A DNA stretch of 64,000 nucleotides from Pectobacterium atrosepticum. Lineage in GTDB: Bacteria > Pseudomonadota > Gammaproteobacteria > Enterobacterales > Enterobacteriaceae. The stretch lies in NCBI GenBank assembly GCA_019056595.1, contig CP036163.1, forward strand, positions 310,001 to 374,000, read 5' to 3'. This document shows positions 8,270 to 18,778 of this stretch, piece by piece. The translations under genes and the position numbers were made by a program. Every line of letters starts with the position of its first letter. Positions within the stretch are counted from its first letter, which is position 1. The notes below the pieces were generated by a model. That model saw only the letters and a list, made by a program, of their open reading frames with translations, was not told the DNA's origin and did not search any database.

Positions 8270-9544
8270 TCAATGTCCTACGGTTTGTTTACGGAAGAGT
8301 TCACGGAAGACAGGGTAGATATCATCCTGATCGCGAATATGCTGCATGGCGAAATTGTCGAACGTATCGCGCAGCGTTTCATATTCGCGCCAGAGCGTCT
8401 GATGTGAACGCCGGGTGATTTCAATGTAGCTGTAGTAACGCACCATCGGCAGAAGTTTACTCGCCAGAATTTGGTGACACAGCGGTGAATCATCAGCCCA
8501 GTTATCACCATCCGATGCCTGGGCGGCGTAGATATTCCACTGTGACGGGTCGTAACGCTCGCGCACGACTTCCTCCATCAGCTTTAGCGCACTGGAGACA
8601 ATGGTCCCGCCAGTTTCCTGAGAGTAGAAGAACTCCTGTTCATCGACTTCTTTAGCCTGCGTGTGGTGGCGAATGTAGACAACGTCGACGTTTTTGTAAT
8701 TTCTGCTGAGGAACAGGTACAGCAGAATATAAAAGCGTTTCGCCATGTCTTTTGTCGCCTGATCCATGGATCCAGACACGTCCATCAAACAGAACATCAC
8801 GGCCTGACTCGATGGCTCGGCCCGGCGCTCGTAGTTCTTGTAGCGCAGGTCAAACGTATCGATAAAAGGCACGCGCGCGATTTTCTTGCGTAGTTCGGCG
8901 ATGTCCTCCCGTAGCCGCTCCTCTTCCAGCAATTGTGCCGGTTCGGTGTGTGCCAGCTGTTCTAACGACTCTTCCAACTCATGCAGCGTGCGACGTTTAC
9001 CCGCTGTCATCGCCATACGGCGTGCCAGCGAGTTTTGCAACGAACGTACCACGCTGATATTGGCAGGAACGCCGTTAGCGGTGTACCCGGCGCGATGCAT
9101 TTTGTACTCGGTCATCTGTCGGTGCTGGGTCTTCTTCAGATTCGGCAGCGCCAGATCTTCAAACAGCAGGTCCAGATATTCGTCTTTGGAGATCTGAAAG
9201 ACAAATTCATCATCACCTTCGCCGTCTTTACTGGCGTCACCCTGACCGGAACCACTGCCGCCACCTCCTTGTGGCCGCTCGATTTTGTCGTTCTGTACGA
9301 AGTGATCGTTACCTGGGTGGACGCGGTGGCGGTGTCCTCCGCGCCCCTGATGGAACATCGGTTCGTTGATGTCTGCATTGGGGATCGATACTGACTCCCC
9401 GCTTTCGATGTCGGTCACCGAACGCTTATTAATGGCCTCGGAAATCGACTGTTTTATTTGCGACTTATAGCGGCGCAGAAAGCGTTGGCGGTTCACCGTG
9501 CTTTTGTTTTTGCCGTTCAGCCGTCGATCAATAAAATAGGCCAT
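8270..9544 (-). CDS. yeaH: YeaH, DUF444 protein with von Willebrand A domain
   Basis: YeaH is the conserved partner of the YeaG kinase and its biochemical role is not settled. The 424-aa product has a glycine-rich linker near residues 93-110, a Glu/Leu-rich helical segment near 187-222 and a C-terminal VWA-like domain with the MIDAS motif DVSGSMD at 255-261. The start MAYFIDRR is preceded by GGGGGA; an in-frame ATG nine codons upstream is less well placed. It follows yeaG by 36 bases and both are probably transcribed from the sigma-54 promoter upstream of yeaG. Confidence 0.92.
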   Translation of the reverse strand: MAYFIDRRLNGKNKSTVNRQRFLRRYKSQIKQSISEAINKRSVTDIESGESVSIPNADINEPMFHQGRGGHRHRVHPGNDHFVQNDKIERPQGGGGSGSGQGDASKDGEGDDEFVFQISKDEYLDLLFEDLALPNLKKTQHRQMTEYKMHRAGYTANGVPANISVVRSLQNSLARRMAMTAGKRRTLHELEESLEQLAHTEPAQLLEEERLREDIAELRKKIARVPFIDTFDLRYKNYERRAEPSSQAVMFCLMDVSGSMDQATKDMAKRFYILLYLFLSRNYKNVDVVYIRHHTQAKEVDEQEFFYSQETGGTIVSSALKLMEEVVRERYDPSQWNIYAAQASDGDNWADDSPLCHQILASKLLPMVRYYSYIEITRRSHQTLWREYETLRDTFDNFAMQHIRDQDDIYPVFRELFRKQTVGH

Positions 9545-9580
9545 GTTTCCCCCAAACGCTGTTGCCAGCATCGTGCGTCA

Positions 9581-11515
9581 TTATGATGACTTCCTCACCC
9601 GCAGATACCATTCGCACAGCAAACGAACCTGCTTCCGGGTGTAGCCTTTCTCCATCATGCGATCGACGAAGTCATCATGTTTTTTCTGTTCATCCGTTGA
9701 GGTTTTGGTGTTAAACGAAATCACAGGCAGCAGCTCTTCCGTGTTGGAGAACATCTTCTTCTCGATAACCGTGCGCAGTTTTTCGTAACTGGTCCAGTTT
9801 GGATTCCGGCTGCTATTGCTGGCACGGGCGCGCAGGACAAAGTTGACGATCTCGTTACGGAAGTCTTTGGGATTACTGATCCCCGCGGGCTTCTCGATCT
9901 TTTCCAGCTCGGCGTTCAGCGATTCACGGTCAAACAGCTGACCCGTATCTGGATCACGGTACTCCTGATCCTGAATCCAGAAATCTGCATAGGTAACATA
10001 ACGGTCAAAAATGTTCTGCCCGTATTCGGAATAGGATTCGAGATAGGCGGTCTGGATCTCTTTACCGATAAACTCCGCGTACTTCGGCGTCAGATACCCT
10101 TTCAGGTGCTCCAGATATTTCTCTGCCAGCTCCTGTGGGAACTGCTCGCGTTCGATCTGCTGTTCCAGTACGTAGAACAGGTGTACCGGGTTGGCGGCGA
10201 CTTCGCTGTGATCGAAGTTGAAGACGCGTGACAGAATCTTAAACGCAAAGCGGGTCGACAGACCGTTCATCCCTTCATCCACGCCCGCGTAGTCACGATA
10301 TTCCTGATAGGATTTGGCCTTCGGATCGGTATCTTTCAGGCTTTCCCCGTCGTAAACCCGCATTTTGGAGTAGAGGCTGGAGTTTTCGGGATCTTTCAGT
10401 CGCGACAGAATGGAGAAGCGAGCCAGCGTTTCCAGCGTACCGGGCGCGCAAGGGGCATGTGTCAGCTCGCTGTGATCCAGCAGCTTGTCGTAGATCTTGA
10501 CCTCTTCGGACACGCGCAGGCAGTAGGGCACCTTCACGATATACACGCGGTCGAGGAACGCTTCATTGTTCTTGTTGTTACGGAACTGCACCCACTCGGA
10601 TTCGTTGGAGTGCGCCAGAATAATCCCGTTGAACGGCAGGGCAGCAATGCCTTCCGTCCCGTTATAGTTGCCTTCCTGTGTGGCGGTCAGCAGCGGGTGG
10701 AGCACCTTGATGGGGGCTTTGAACATCTCGACGAATTCCATAATGCCCTGGTTCGCGCGGCACAATGCACCGGAGTAGCCGTAGGCATCGGGGTCGTTCT
10801 GGGCAAAATGCTCTAGCTTGCGGATATCGACTTTACCGACCAGCGCTGAAATATCCTGATTGTTTTCATCGCCGGGTTCGGTTTTCGCGATCCCGATTTG
10901 CGCCAGAATTGATGGCCACACTTTGACGACTCTGAATTTGGAAATGTCGCCGCCGAATTCCTGGAGGCGTTTGGCCGCCCATGGCGACATAATGGTGCCG
11001 AGGTAGCGCCGAGGAATCGTGTACTCTTTCTCGAGTATCCCAGCATCTTCCTGCGGATTGAATAGGCAGAGCGGATGATCATTTACTGGGCTGTGCTCGC
11101 CGTTGGCACTGAGGATGTAAATAGGCACGCGCTGCATCAGCGCTTTCAGGCGTTCGGCCAGAGAGGATTTCCCGCCGCCGACTGGCCCCAACAGATACAG
11201 AATCTGTTTCTTCTCTTCCAATCCCTGCGCGGCATGCTTCAGGTAAGAGACAATCTGTTCGATAGCCTCTTCCATACCATAGAATTCTTCAAAAGCAGGA
11301 TAGCGGGCAATCACCCGGTTAGAGAATAGGCGCGACATTCGTGATTCTTGGGCGGTATCCACCATTACAGGCTCACCGATAGCCGTTAACAATCGTTCAG
11401 CCGCGTTTACATAAGCATTGCGATCTTGCTGACAGATGGTAAGGAATTCCTGCAGAGTGAACTCTTCGTCCTTGGCAGCGTCGTAGCGCTGGCGGTAGTG
11501 ATCAAATATGTTCAT
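9581..11515 (-). CDS. yeaG: PrkA-type AAA+ serine protein kinase YeaG
   Basis: YeaG/PrkA is a cytoplasmic stress-response kinase linked to nitrogen starvation and stationary-phase adaptation in E. coli. The 644-aa product has an AAA+ Walker A motif, GPVGGGKS, at residues 110-117 and the C-terminal PrkA kinase region. Length matches the E. coli protein. It is the first gene of yeaG-yeaH, with roughly 90 bases of leader between the predicted sigma-54 start and the ATG. In E. coli this operon belongs to the NtrC regulon, which agrees with the promoter seen here. Confidence 0.95.
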   Translation of the reverse strand: MNIFDHYRQRYDAAKDEEFTLQEFLTICQQDRNAYVNAAERLLTAIGEPVMVDTAQESRMSRLFSNRVIARYPAFEEFYGMEEAIEQIVSYLKHAAQGLEEKKQILYLLGPVGGGKSSLAERLKALMQRVPIYILSANGEHSPVNDHPLCLFNPQEDAGILEKEYTIPRRYLGTIMSPWAAKRLQEFGGDISKFRVVKVWPSILAQIGIAKTEPGDENNQDISALVGKVDIRKLEHFAQNDPDAYGYSGALCRANQGIMEFVEMFKAPIKVLHPLLTATQEGNYNGTEGIAALPFNGIILAHSNESEWVQFRNNKNNEAFLDRVYIVKVPYCLRVSEEVKIYDKLLDHSELTHAPCAPGTLETLARFSILSRLKDPENSSLYSKMRVYDGESLKDTDPKAKSYQEYRDYAGVDEGMNGLSTRFAFKILSRVFNFDHSEVAANPVHLFYVLEQQIEREQFPQELAEKYLEHLKGYLTPKYAEFIGKEIQTAYLESYSEYGQNIFDRYVTYADFWIQDQEYRDPDTGQLFDRESLNAELEKIEKPAGISNPKDFRNEIVNFVLRARASNSSRNPNWTSYEKLRTVIEKKMFSNTEELLPVISFNTKTSTDEQKKHDDFVDRMMEKGYTRKQVRLLCEWYLRVRKSS

Positions 11516-11615
11516 AGCGATGCCCGTCCTTCGTCGATTAGCACAGATTAAGAGAGCGTGTGGAATATATGTCTATTAATGTATTGCCCTCCGAAAGAAG
11601 AAGTCTTTTAAGTCC

Positions 11616-11631
11616 AGCAACCCTTATGCCA
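11616..11631 (-). promoter_or_regulatory. Predicted sigma-54 promoter of yeaGH
   Basis: On the minus strand the sequence TGGCATAAGGGTTGCT matches the sigma-54 consensus TGGCAC-N5-TTGCW, with GG and GC exactly 10 bases apart. Transcription would start near 11605. I found no clear NtrC palindrome in 11632-11970, which otherwise holds only AT-rich DNA and the mipA leader. Confidence 0.78.
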
Positions 11632-11970
11632 ACTTGTCGCGTCAGGGCGTCGTAATTTTATTCATACCTGCTGGTCAGGAAGACGTCACCTTCTGTATTA
11701 AAGCGTAGTTTGCATCCGTAAAATTTCCTCTAGTCCACGGACGTATTTTTAAGATATTTCAATGACTCACTTTCAGGAAAATCCGTGTAACATTACAGTT
11801 AATAGGCTCTCAGCCTTAAGAACACTGCCTATTACAGACGTTAGCGCACGTAAAACCTATCGAATATATCGGTTATTCGTTAATGTTATTTTTATATAAC
11901 CTGAACGCGAACGGGTGTAATTGGCTTATCATGTTTCATGATGTTTATCTGTAATAGGAAATAGAAAACT

Positions 11971-12720
11971 GTGAAAAAACCTCAACTATGTGTGCTGGCC
12001 GCGCTGATTTCTGGTGCTGTGGTCCTGCCTTCAGCCTATGCCGCAGATGTTTCTCTGGGCCTTGGCGCTGTGGGCTCAACGTCCGTGTATCGTGGTGTTG
12101 ATAATGATGTTTATCCGCTTCCTGTACTGAATTATGAAAGTGATAGTTTTTATTTCCGCGGGCTGGGTGGTGGATACTACCTGTGGAATGACGGCGTAAA
12201 TCGTTTCTCTTTAACGGCCTACTACCTGCCTTTAGGTTTTAAACCGGGAGATAGCGACGATCAGCGTATGAAACAGTTGAATAAACGCCGTGGGACGCTA
12301 ATGGCCGGTGCGGCTTATCGTCATACCGCTGACTGGGGTGAAATTCGTACCGTGCTGGCAGGCGATACGCTGGATTACAGCAACGGCTTCGCGTGGGATA
12401 CCGCCTACCTTTACCGTTTCTCAATGGGCGATCTGAGCATCACCCCTGGTATCGGTGCGACTTGGTTTAGTGAAAACATGAACCAGTATTACTACGGTGT
12501 GAGTGCGCAAGAATCTTCGCGTTCTGGCTTTAACCAGTACAGCCCTGGTGATGGCTGGGCTCCGTATCTTGAACTGAGCGCGGGCTATCAGATTAACGAA
12601 AGCTGGAGCGCTTGGGCCGTCGGTCGTTACACGCGTTTGTCTGACGAAATGAAAGACAGCCCTATCGTTGATAGTAACCACAGCATCTTAATGAGCGCGG
12701 GCGTCAGCTATCGCTTCTAA
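11971..12720 (+). CDS. mipA: MipA/OmpV-family outer-membrane protein
   Basis: MipA is an outer-membrane scaffold protein that in E. coli links the murein transglycosylase MltA with PBP1B; the family also includes OmpV. The 249-aa product has a signal peptide of about 24 residues ending SAYA-A, then alternating beta-strand sequence and a C-terminal aromatic residue (SYRF) as in outer-membrane barrels. The start is GTG with a weak AGGAAA ribosome-binding site 11 bases away. It is divergent from yeaG with 455 bases between. Confidence 0.88.
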   Translation: MKKPQLCVLAALISGAVVLPSAYAADVSLGLGAVGSTSVYRGVDNDVYPLPVLNYESDSFYFRGLGGGYYLWNDGVNRFSLTAYYLPLGFKPGDSDDQRMKQLNKRRGTLMAGAAYRHTADWGEIRTVLAGDTLDYSNGFAWDTAYLYRFSMGDLSITPGIGATWFSENMNQYYYGVSAQESSRSGFNQYSPGDGWAPYLELSAGYQINESWSAWAVGRYTRLSDEMKDSPIVDSNHSILMSAGVSYRF

Positions 12721-12755
12721 CGCTTTTCGTTAGCATGGTGCATCTGCCGTACAAT

Positions 12756-12777
12756 AATGGGGTGATATCACCCCATT
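12756..12777 (+). terminator. Perfect 22-bp palindrome after mipA
   Basis: AATGGGGTGAT/ATCACCCCATT is a perfect inverted repeat 35 bases after the mipA stop. There is no T-run, so it may be a weak terminator or an operator upstream of yeaE. Confidence 0.45.
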
Positions 12778-12810
12778 TGCACGTTTATAGTGCACCGAAT
12801 GCCATGTTAG

Positions 12811-12844
12811 GTTGACGGTAAACACGTTACGTTGACGGAAAACA
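12811..12844 (+). repeat. Twin 14-base direct repeat upstream of yeaE
   Basis: GTTGACGGTAAACA and GTTGACGGAAAACA are 20 bases apart start to start, just before the yeaE ribosome-binding site (AGGGAGAG). The two-turn helical spacing could suit a dimeric activator or repressor. No known operator was recognised. Confidence 0.5.
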
Positions 12845-12856
12845 AGGGAGAGATTC

Positions 12857-13708
12857 ATGACAAAAGCGATTCATTTTCCAGATGATACCCGCGTACCGGC
12901 AATCGGTCAGGGAACGTGGTACATGGGCGAAAATGCTCGAATGAAAGCACGGGAAGTGACCGCGCTGCAAACGGGTATCGACCTAGGTTTAACGTTGATT
13001 GATACCGCTGAAATGTACGCGGAAGGTAGGGCGGAAGACGTAGTCGGGGAAGCGATTCGTGGCCGTCGCGATAGCGTTTATCTGGTATCGAAAGTCTACC
13101 CGCACAATGCGGGAGGCGAAAAAGCGATACAGGCGTGTGAACGTAGTCTGAAGCGACTGAAAACCGAGCGTATTGATTTGTATCTGCTGCACTGGCGCGG
13201 TGGTATCCCACTCGTCGATACGATTGCGGCGATGGAACGGTTGCAGCAGGCAGGTAAAATTGGTCAATGGGGCGTATCCAATCTCGACCTTGAGGATATG
13301 CAGGAGTTGTGGTCGCTAAGCGGCGGACAGCGCTGCATGACCAATCAGGTGCTTTACCATTTGGCATCGCGTGGCATTGAGTTTGATTTGTTGCCGTGGT
13401 GTCAGCAACAGCAGCTTCCCGTGATGGCGTATTGCCCGCTGGCGCAGGCGGGGCGGTTACGTGATGGATTATTTTCACATCCAGTGGTGAATCGCATTGC
13501 GCGCGAACACAATATTACGCCAGCTCAACTTTTATTGGCATGGGTCATCCGTCAGCCGGGCGTGATCGCGATTCCAAAAGCAAGTGCTGTAAAGCATGTT
13601 CAGGAAAATGCTAAAGCGCTGGACGTATTGTTGTCTGCGGAAGATCTCGCGCAGTTAGATCAGGCATTTCCACCGCCAACGCGCAAACAGCATTTGGATG
13701 TGGTGTAG
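12857..13708 (+). CDS. yeaE: Aldo/keto reductase YeaE (methylglyoxal reductase type)
   Basis: YeaE is a cytoplasmic NADPH-dependent aldo/keto reductase that in E. coli reduces methylglyoxal to acetol. The 283-aa TIM-barrel protein shows the catalytic tetrad: Asp49 and Tyr54 in TLIDTAEMYAEG, Lys79 in YLVSKVYP and His112 in YLLHWRG. The NADPH-binding segment IAIPKASAVKHVQEN lies near the C-terminus. GGGAGAG precedes the ATG. It stands alone between mipA and convergent yeaD, matching E. coli order. Confidence 0.93.
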   Translation: MTKAIHFPDDTRVPAIGQGTWYMGENARMKAREVTALQTGIDLGLTLIDTAEMYAEGRAEDVVGEAIRGRRDSVYLVSKVYPHNAGGEKAIQACERSLKRLKTERIDLYLLHWRGGIPLVDTIAAMERLQQAGKIGQWGVSNLDLEDMQELWSLSGGQRCMTNQVLYHLASRGIEFDLLPWCQQQQLPVMAYCPLAQAGRLRDGLFSHPVVNRIAREHNITPAQLLLAWVIRQPGVIAIPKASAVKHVQENAKALDVLLSAEDLAQLDQAFPPPTRKQHLDVV

Positions 13709-13713
13709 CGGAG

Positions 13714-13740
13714 GGTGTATGGCATCAGCAGCCATACACC
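13714..13740. terminator. Hairpin between convergent yeaE and yeaD
   Basis: GGTGTATGGC and GCCATACACC form a perfect 10-bp stem with a 7-base loop, six bases after the yeaE stop. No T-run follows on either strand. It may stabilise or end both converging messages. Confidence 0.55.
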
Positions 13741-13764
13741 AAGGTATTTAGAGTATCGCTATGG

Positions 13765-14634
13765 TTATTTCTTGATGCGGATAACCGTCGTCAGACGAGC
13801 CGGAGCTTTGGCAGACGCGACAAACGGTTGATTAATCCGCGCGGTTTCCACACACACGAACGTTTTATATCCCTCATCTGGCATATCGCCAATCGTACGG
13901 GAGAGTTCTGCACCGGGGTTCCATGACACTACGTCGCTATGGTGAGTATGGTGGACTTCGATGGCGCGTTTCAGTACGGCATCATGCACCACGCTAGTGT
14001 CCTGCGGTTGGGTATAGATACGGTCTGTACGATCGGTAAAGACCAGATCGCCTTGCTGCGTTGCCAGTTTGCCCTGATCGACCTTATCAATGAATGACTC
14101 ACCCAGACCGGCAATGCGAATATCGCTGATGTCGCCGATGTTGAAATAGGTGTGCAGCGCGCTGGTAATGCTGTAATCGCCATGCGCCTCTAACTCAATA
14201 CCGCACTCCTTGCCCAGTTTGAAACGAGCGATGAGTGTGAATTCATGCGGCCAGCTCTTACGCGTTTCTTCATTATCGCGCAGTGTGAATGTGAGTTGTA
14301 CGCCATGCTCATCTTCGCTGTGGGCGGTAAATTCCCACGGCAGCAGACGGGCAAAACCGTGGTTAGGTTCGGCGAAAGGCCCAAACCAAGGGAAACAGAT
14401 AGGGACACCGCCGCGAATAGCAACGTGATGAGTAAAAGGCGTATTGTCGCTCAGCCAAAGCACCGGCTCTTCGTTTGTCGGCTGCCAACTGAGCAGGTGC
14501 GCCCCTTGTAGTGCTACTGCTGCTCGAACTTCAGGATGATCAACGACGATGACGGGTAATTGGTCCAACTGACGTTGGCTGAGGGTGGCGCTAATTTGCT
14601 TAGTGACGGGGAGTGAGAAAATTGTGTTATGCAT
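13765..14634 (-). CDS. yeaD: Glucose-6-phosphate 1-epimerase (hexose-6-phosphate mutarotase)
   Basis: YeaD interconverts alpha and beta anomers of hexose 6-phosphates and belongs to the aldose-1-epimerase superfamily. The 289-aa protein shows the substrate-binding RGGVPICFPWFGPF segment and the catalytic histidine region ALHTYFNIGDIS. It is encoded downstream of gapA in the same direction, with a strong terminator between them, so it is either read through or transcribed from its own promoter. Order and length agree with E. coli. Confidence 0.92.
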   Translation of the reverse strand: MHNTIFSLPVTKQISATLSQRQLDQLPVIVVDHPEVRAAVALQGAHLLSWQPTNEEPVLWLSDNTPFTHHVAIRGGVPICFPWFGPFAEPNHGFARLLPWEFTAHSEDEHGVQLTFTLRDNEETRKSWPHEFTLIARFKLGKECGIELEAHGDYSITSALHTYFNIGDISDIRIAGLGESFIDKVDQGKLATQQGDLVFTDRTDRIYTQPQDTSVVHDAVLKRAIEVHHTHHSDVVSWNPGAELSRTIGDMPDEGYKTFVCVETARINQPFVASAKAPARLTTVIRIKK

Positions 14635-14690
14635 GATAGTGCCTTTTTTTGATTGTTTTTCGTTGTAAAAAGAAATCTGCAGTTAACAAT

Positions 14691-14721
14691 AAAAAAGGGC
14701 GACATCACGTCGCCCTTTTTT
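14691..14721 (-). terminator. gapA intrinsic terminator
   Basis: AAAAAAGGGCGAC / GTCGCCCTTTTTT is a perfect 13-bp stem whose A and T tracts work in either direction. It lies 21 bases after the gapA stop codon and before yeaD. Confidence 0.9.
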
Positions 14722-14741
14722 CACCGAATCATCGCTGACGC

Positions 14742-15749
<1,008 letters not shown>

Positions 15750-15962
15750 CTATTGGTTTGTGAATAAAAATTTGTGAATAAAAAGGTTGGTTGTAAAATT
15801 ACAAAAACCTTGCTGAGCGTCAAGCGGAATCGTGTCAATAGTTGCTGTAAGTCAAACCTATGACCAAACTTTGTGCGAAAACCGCTCGACCCTGTAACTA
15901 AGTAACATCTAAGACTGATATGAGGGCGGAATGCATCATATAAAGCCTGCATTACCTCATTA

Positions 15963-15978
15963 TGTGATACACATCACA
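15963..15978. promoter_or_regulatory. Predicted CRP site in the gapA-msrB intergenic region
   Basis: TGTGA-N6-TCACA matches both CRP half-sites. It lies 225 bases before gapA and 117 before msrB. E. coli gapA is known to respond to CRP, so gapA is the likelier target. The rest of 15738-16094 is AT-rich and holds no gene. Confidence 0.7.
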
Positions 15979-16094
15979 ATTAAATATTCGTGCTAATAAC
16001 ATTCCTAATATTAGGCCAGAACAGCCTGTTAGGTTGTTAATTTTTTGTTATAATCAATGATTAATTGAATTGCTAACACCGCTGTGAGACTCCC

Positions 16095-16514
16095 ATGACT
16101 AACGACTCTGCTTCGCATACCCCGTCCGATAATACTGAAATGACAGAGATGCAGCGCTATGTCACCCAGCAACGCGGTACCGAGCCTGCGTTTTCAGGCA
16201 AATTGCTGCATAACAAGCGCACAGGCGCTTATCACTGCTTGTGCTGTCAGGCTCCGCTGTTTTATTCCGACAGTAAATATGATTCCGGCTGTGGCTGGCC
16301 GAGCTTCGATCAGCCCGTTTCCTCAGAGGCGGTTCGTTATCTGGAGGATGAATCACACAATATGCGCCGTATCGAGATCCGCTGTGGGCAGTGTGATGCG
16401 CACCTGGGGCACGTTTTCCCTGATGGCCCGAAAACCACTGGCGAACGCTACTGCGTGAATTCCGCCTCACTGAGCTTTATCGACGACGTTGATGGCGAAC
16501 GTGTTGACGGATAA
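16095..16514 (+). CDS. msrB: Peptide methionine-(R)-S-oxide reductase
   Basis: MsrB repairs oxidised proteins by reducing the R form of methionine sulfoxide, using thioredoxin. The 139-aa protein has the four structural zinc cysteines Cys48/Cys51 and Cys97/Cys100, the CGWPSF motif at 66-71 and the catalytic Cys120 in [10 protein letters not shown]. Length matches E. coli MsrB. It is divergent from gapA and followed after 130 bases by yeaC in the same direction. Confidence 0.95.
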   Translation: MTNDSASHTPSDNTEMTEMQRYVTQQRGTEPAFSGKLLHNKRTGAYHCLCCQAPLFYSDSKYDSGCGWPSFDQPVSSEAVRYLEDESHNMRRIEIRCGQCDAHLGHVFPDGPKTTGERYCVNSASLSFIDDVDGERVDG

Positions 16515-16644
16515 TCTGTCTGCGATAGGTGTGGCAGTGACAGGCTGATAATCTTAGCTTTAAACGATTCAGCTAATATGGCGCGCTGTCAGCAACAGGA
16601 ATCCAGTAATAATAAACTGATCTTTCTCGGAGCAGAAACCGGAT

Positions 16645-16917
16645 ATGGAACTCAATGATCTGATCGACGTCATGACGCCAGAAATTTATCAACGGCTAGT
16701 CACGGCGGTAGAGTTGGGCAAATGGCCAGACGGTGTCGCGTTGACGGCTGAACAGAAAGAAAACTGCCTGCAAATGGTGATGATGTGGCAAGCTCGCCAT
16801 AACGAACAGGCTGAGCACATGACGATTGGTACTGATGGCGAAATCGTGATGAAGAGCAAGCAGGAGCTGAAACGCCAGTTTAACGGTTCTGATGCGATTG
16901 TTACGCTTAAACCCTAG
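16645..16917 (+). CDS. yeaC: YeaC family protein (DUF1315), unknown function
   Basis: This 90-aa cytoplasmic protein matches E. coli YeaC in length, sequence style and location next to msrB. It has no signal peptide or membrane span; the middle is predicted helical and contains a conserved-looking MVMMWQARHN stretch. Function is not known. It could share a transcript with msrB, although the 130-base gap also leaves room for a promoter. Confidence 0.85.
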   Translation: MELNDLIDVMTPEIYQRLVTAVELGKWPDGVALTAEQKENCLQMVMMWQARHNEQAEHMTIGTDGEIVMKSKQELKRQFNGSDAIVTLKP

Positions 16918-16958
16918 TTACTCTTGGCTTTAGAAACGCAACGCGTAACGTGTAAGCA

Positions 16959-16977
16959 GGCAGCCTTATCGGCTGCC
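16959..16977. terminator. Hairpin between convergent yeaC and pncA
   Basis: GGCAGCC and GGCTGCC form a 7-bp stem around TTATC, 41 bases after yeaC and 23 bases beyond the end of pncA. No T-run is present, so it is a candidate terminator for either strand. Confidence 0.45.
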
Positions 16978-17000
16978 GCTATGTTCGGTTGTGAGTGACG

Positions 17001-17648
17001 TTAGCGAACAGACGACAGTGTGGTAAGAAACTGCGTCATATCCGTAAGCGTTGCGCCACGCTGCACCATTTCCTGTAATGCGGATTCACTGTCGTCGGGC
17101 GAAAGATTAACGCCACGACAGCCATCCACCAATACTTCGGTGTGATAGCCCAGAGCAATAGCATCCAATACACTGAATTTTATGCAATAATCTGTCGCCA
17201 GCCCCAGAATGGTCAAATGGGTGATTTGATTGGCGCGTAGCCACGCATCCAATTCGGTTTTAACTCGATGCCCGTTATCGAAAAAAGCGCTATAGCTGTC
17301 GATCTCCGGCTGGGTTCCTTTTTGTACGATCCACTGAATGGCCGACTGATTCAGTGCTGGATGAAAATCAGCTCCGGTTGTTCCCTGCACGCAGTGAACA
17401 GGCCACCAGATCTGCGGCCATCCGTTTAGCTCGCCGATTTCTCCGACCTTGGTATTCGCATTCACGGCAAAGCTGCCGTGGTTCGTCGGGTGCCAATCCT
17501 GACTGGCAATCACCGCGACGCCAGCGGCCAGGCAGGCATCAATAGCACGGTTGGCAACCTCAATGACGCGGTCGCCTTCGTTAACGGCTAAGGCACCTTC
17601 GGGACAAAAATCATTTTGTAAATCAACTAATAGCAATGCTTTTTTCAT
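17001..17648 (-). CDS. pncA: Nicotinamidase / pyrazinamidase
   Basis: PncA deamidates nicotinamide to nicotinate in the NAD salvage pathway. The 215-aa product has the isochorismatase-like catalytic triad Asp9 (LLVDLQNDF), Lys110 and Cys155 (ATDYCIKFS), and metal ligands Asp51, His53 (SQDWHPTNHGSF) and His85. It starts 19 bases after the ansA stop in the same direction, so the two are likely one operon, as in E. coli. Confidence 0.95.
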   Translation of the reverse strand: MKKALLLVDLQNDFCPEGALAVNEGDRVIEVANRAIDACLAAGVAVIASQDWHPTNHGSFAVNANTKVGEIGELNGWPQIWWPVHCVQGTTGADFHPALNQSAIQWIVQKGTQPEIDSYSAFFDNGHRVKTELDAWLRANQITHLTILGLATDYCIKFSVLDAIALGYHTEVLVDGCRGVNLSPDDSESALQEMVQRGATLTDMTQFLTTLSSVR

Positions 17649-17667
17649 TATCTACTCCGTGATTAAC

Positions 17668-18687
17668 TCAATCTTTATCGCTCAATTCCCCATGCAGGTT
17701 CTGCTGCATCAAATGGCGGATTTCATCGGCGCTTAAATCTTGCTGGCTCAATAAGTAATGCAGTTTGGTCAATGCCGCCTCAACGGTCATGTCAAAGCCA
17801 CTAATTACCCCAGCATTCGCCAGCGCATTACCTGTTGCATAGCCACCCATATTCACACGCCCGGAAATACACTGAGTCAGGTTGACGACCACAATGCCGC
17901 GTGCGGAGGCTTCACGTAACTCGTGCAGCAGCCCGGGGCTTTGCGGCGCGTTGCCAACACCGTAGGATCGCAAGATAAGCGCCTTCACTGGCTGACGGAG
18001 GAAATTGCTGATGACATCGGCAGAAATACCGGGGTAAATCGTAATCACCCCAATAGGCTGCGGCGTAATGTGATGCACTTTCAGTGGCGGACAGTTGCTG
18101 CATTCCACTGTGGGTGCCAGCCGGCGAATATGGATACCGGCTTCCAGCAGCGGTGGATAGTTGGGGGAAGCAAAGGCATCAAAACCATCCGCATGGGCCT
18201 TGGTGGTGCGGTTGCCGCGTAACAGTTTGTTATTGAAGAAGAGTGCGACTTCATTAATCGGATGATTAGCGGCAACGTATAGGGCGTTTAGCAGGTTTGT
18301 CTGGCCGTCCGAGCGCAATTCCGCTAGCGGAATTTGTGACCCTGTCACGATGACTGGTTTAGCAAGATTTTCCAGCATAAACGAGAGCGCAGATGCGGTG
18401 AACGCCATTGTGTCAGTACCATGCAGGATTACGAAGCCGTCATAATCATCGTAGTGGGCTTGAATATCGTCCGCGATGGATTGCCAATCTGCTGGTGTCA
18501 TATCAGACGAATCGATCAGTGGGTCATATTCATTAATCGTGAACGAAGGCATCTCTTCGCGGTGGAATTCGGGCATTTTTGCCAGTTGCTGCTGTAAATG
18601 ACCGGATACCGGCACATAGCCATTGGCAGATCGCTGCATGCCTATGGTGCCGCCCGTATAGGCGACATAAATGGATTTCTTTTGCAT
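17668..18687 (-). CDS. ansA: Cytoplasmic L-asparaginase I
   Basis: AnsA hydrolyses L-asparagine to aspartate and ammonia in the cytoplasm. The 339-aa protein has both asparaginase signatures: YTGGTIG with nucleophile Thr14 and LHGTDTMAF with Thr91 and Asp92. There is no signal peptide, which separates it from periplasmic AnsB. It leads the ansA-pncA pair. Upstream lies the ERIC composite and then sppA in the same direction. Confidence 0.95.
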   Translation of the reverse strand: MQKKSIYVAYTGGTIGMQRSANGYVPVSGHLQQQLAKMPEFHREEMPSFTINEYDPLIDSSDMTPADWQSIADDIQAHYDDYDGFVILHGTDTMAFTASALSFMLENLAKPVIVTGSQIPLAELRSDGQTNLLNALYVAANHPINEVALFFNNKLLRGNRTTKAHADGFDAFASPNYPPLLEAGIHIRRLAPTVECSNCPPLKVHHITPQPIGVITIYPGISADVISNFLRQPVKALILRSYGVGNAPQSPGLLHELREASARGIVVVNLTQCISGRVNMGGYATGNALANAGVISGFDMTVEAALTKLHYLLSQQDLSADEIRHLMQQNLHGELSDKD

Positions 18688-18778
18688 GGTGGTGTGAGTC
18701 AGGATTAAAAATCAAGTATAGAGGGAAAAACAGCCCAGCAATATCATCATAAGCAATGACTATTACCGGGCTATCCCC

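Noticed and set aside
9136-9394. Long frames antisense or out of frame to yeaH, and similar ones over opp, adhE and trp genes
   Set aside because: They are shadows of strongly biased coding sequence and lack independent starts or domains.
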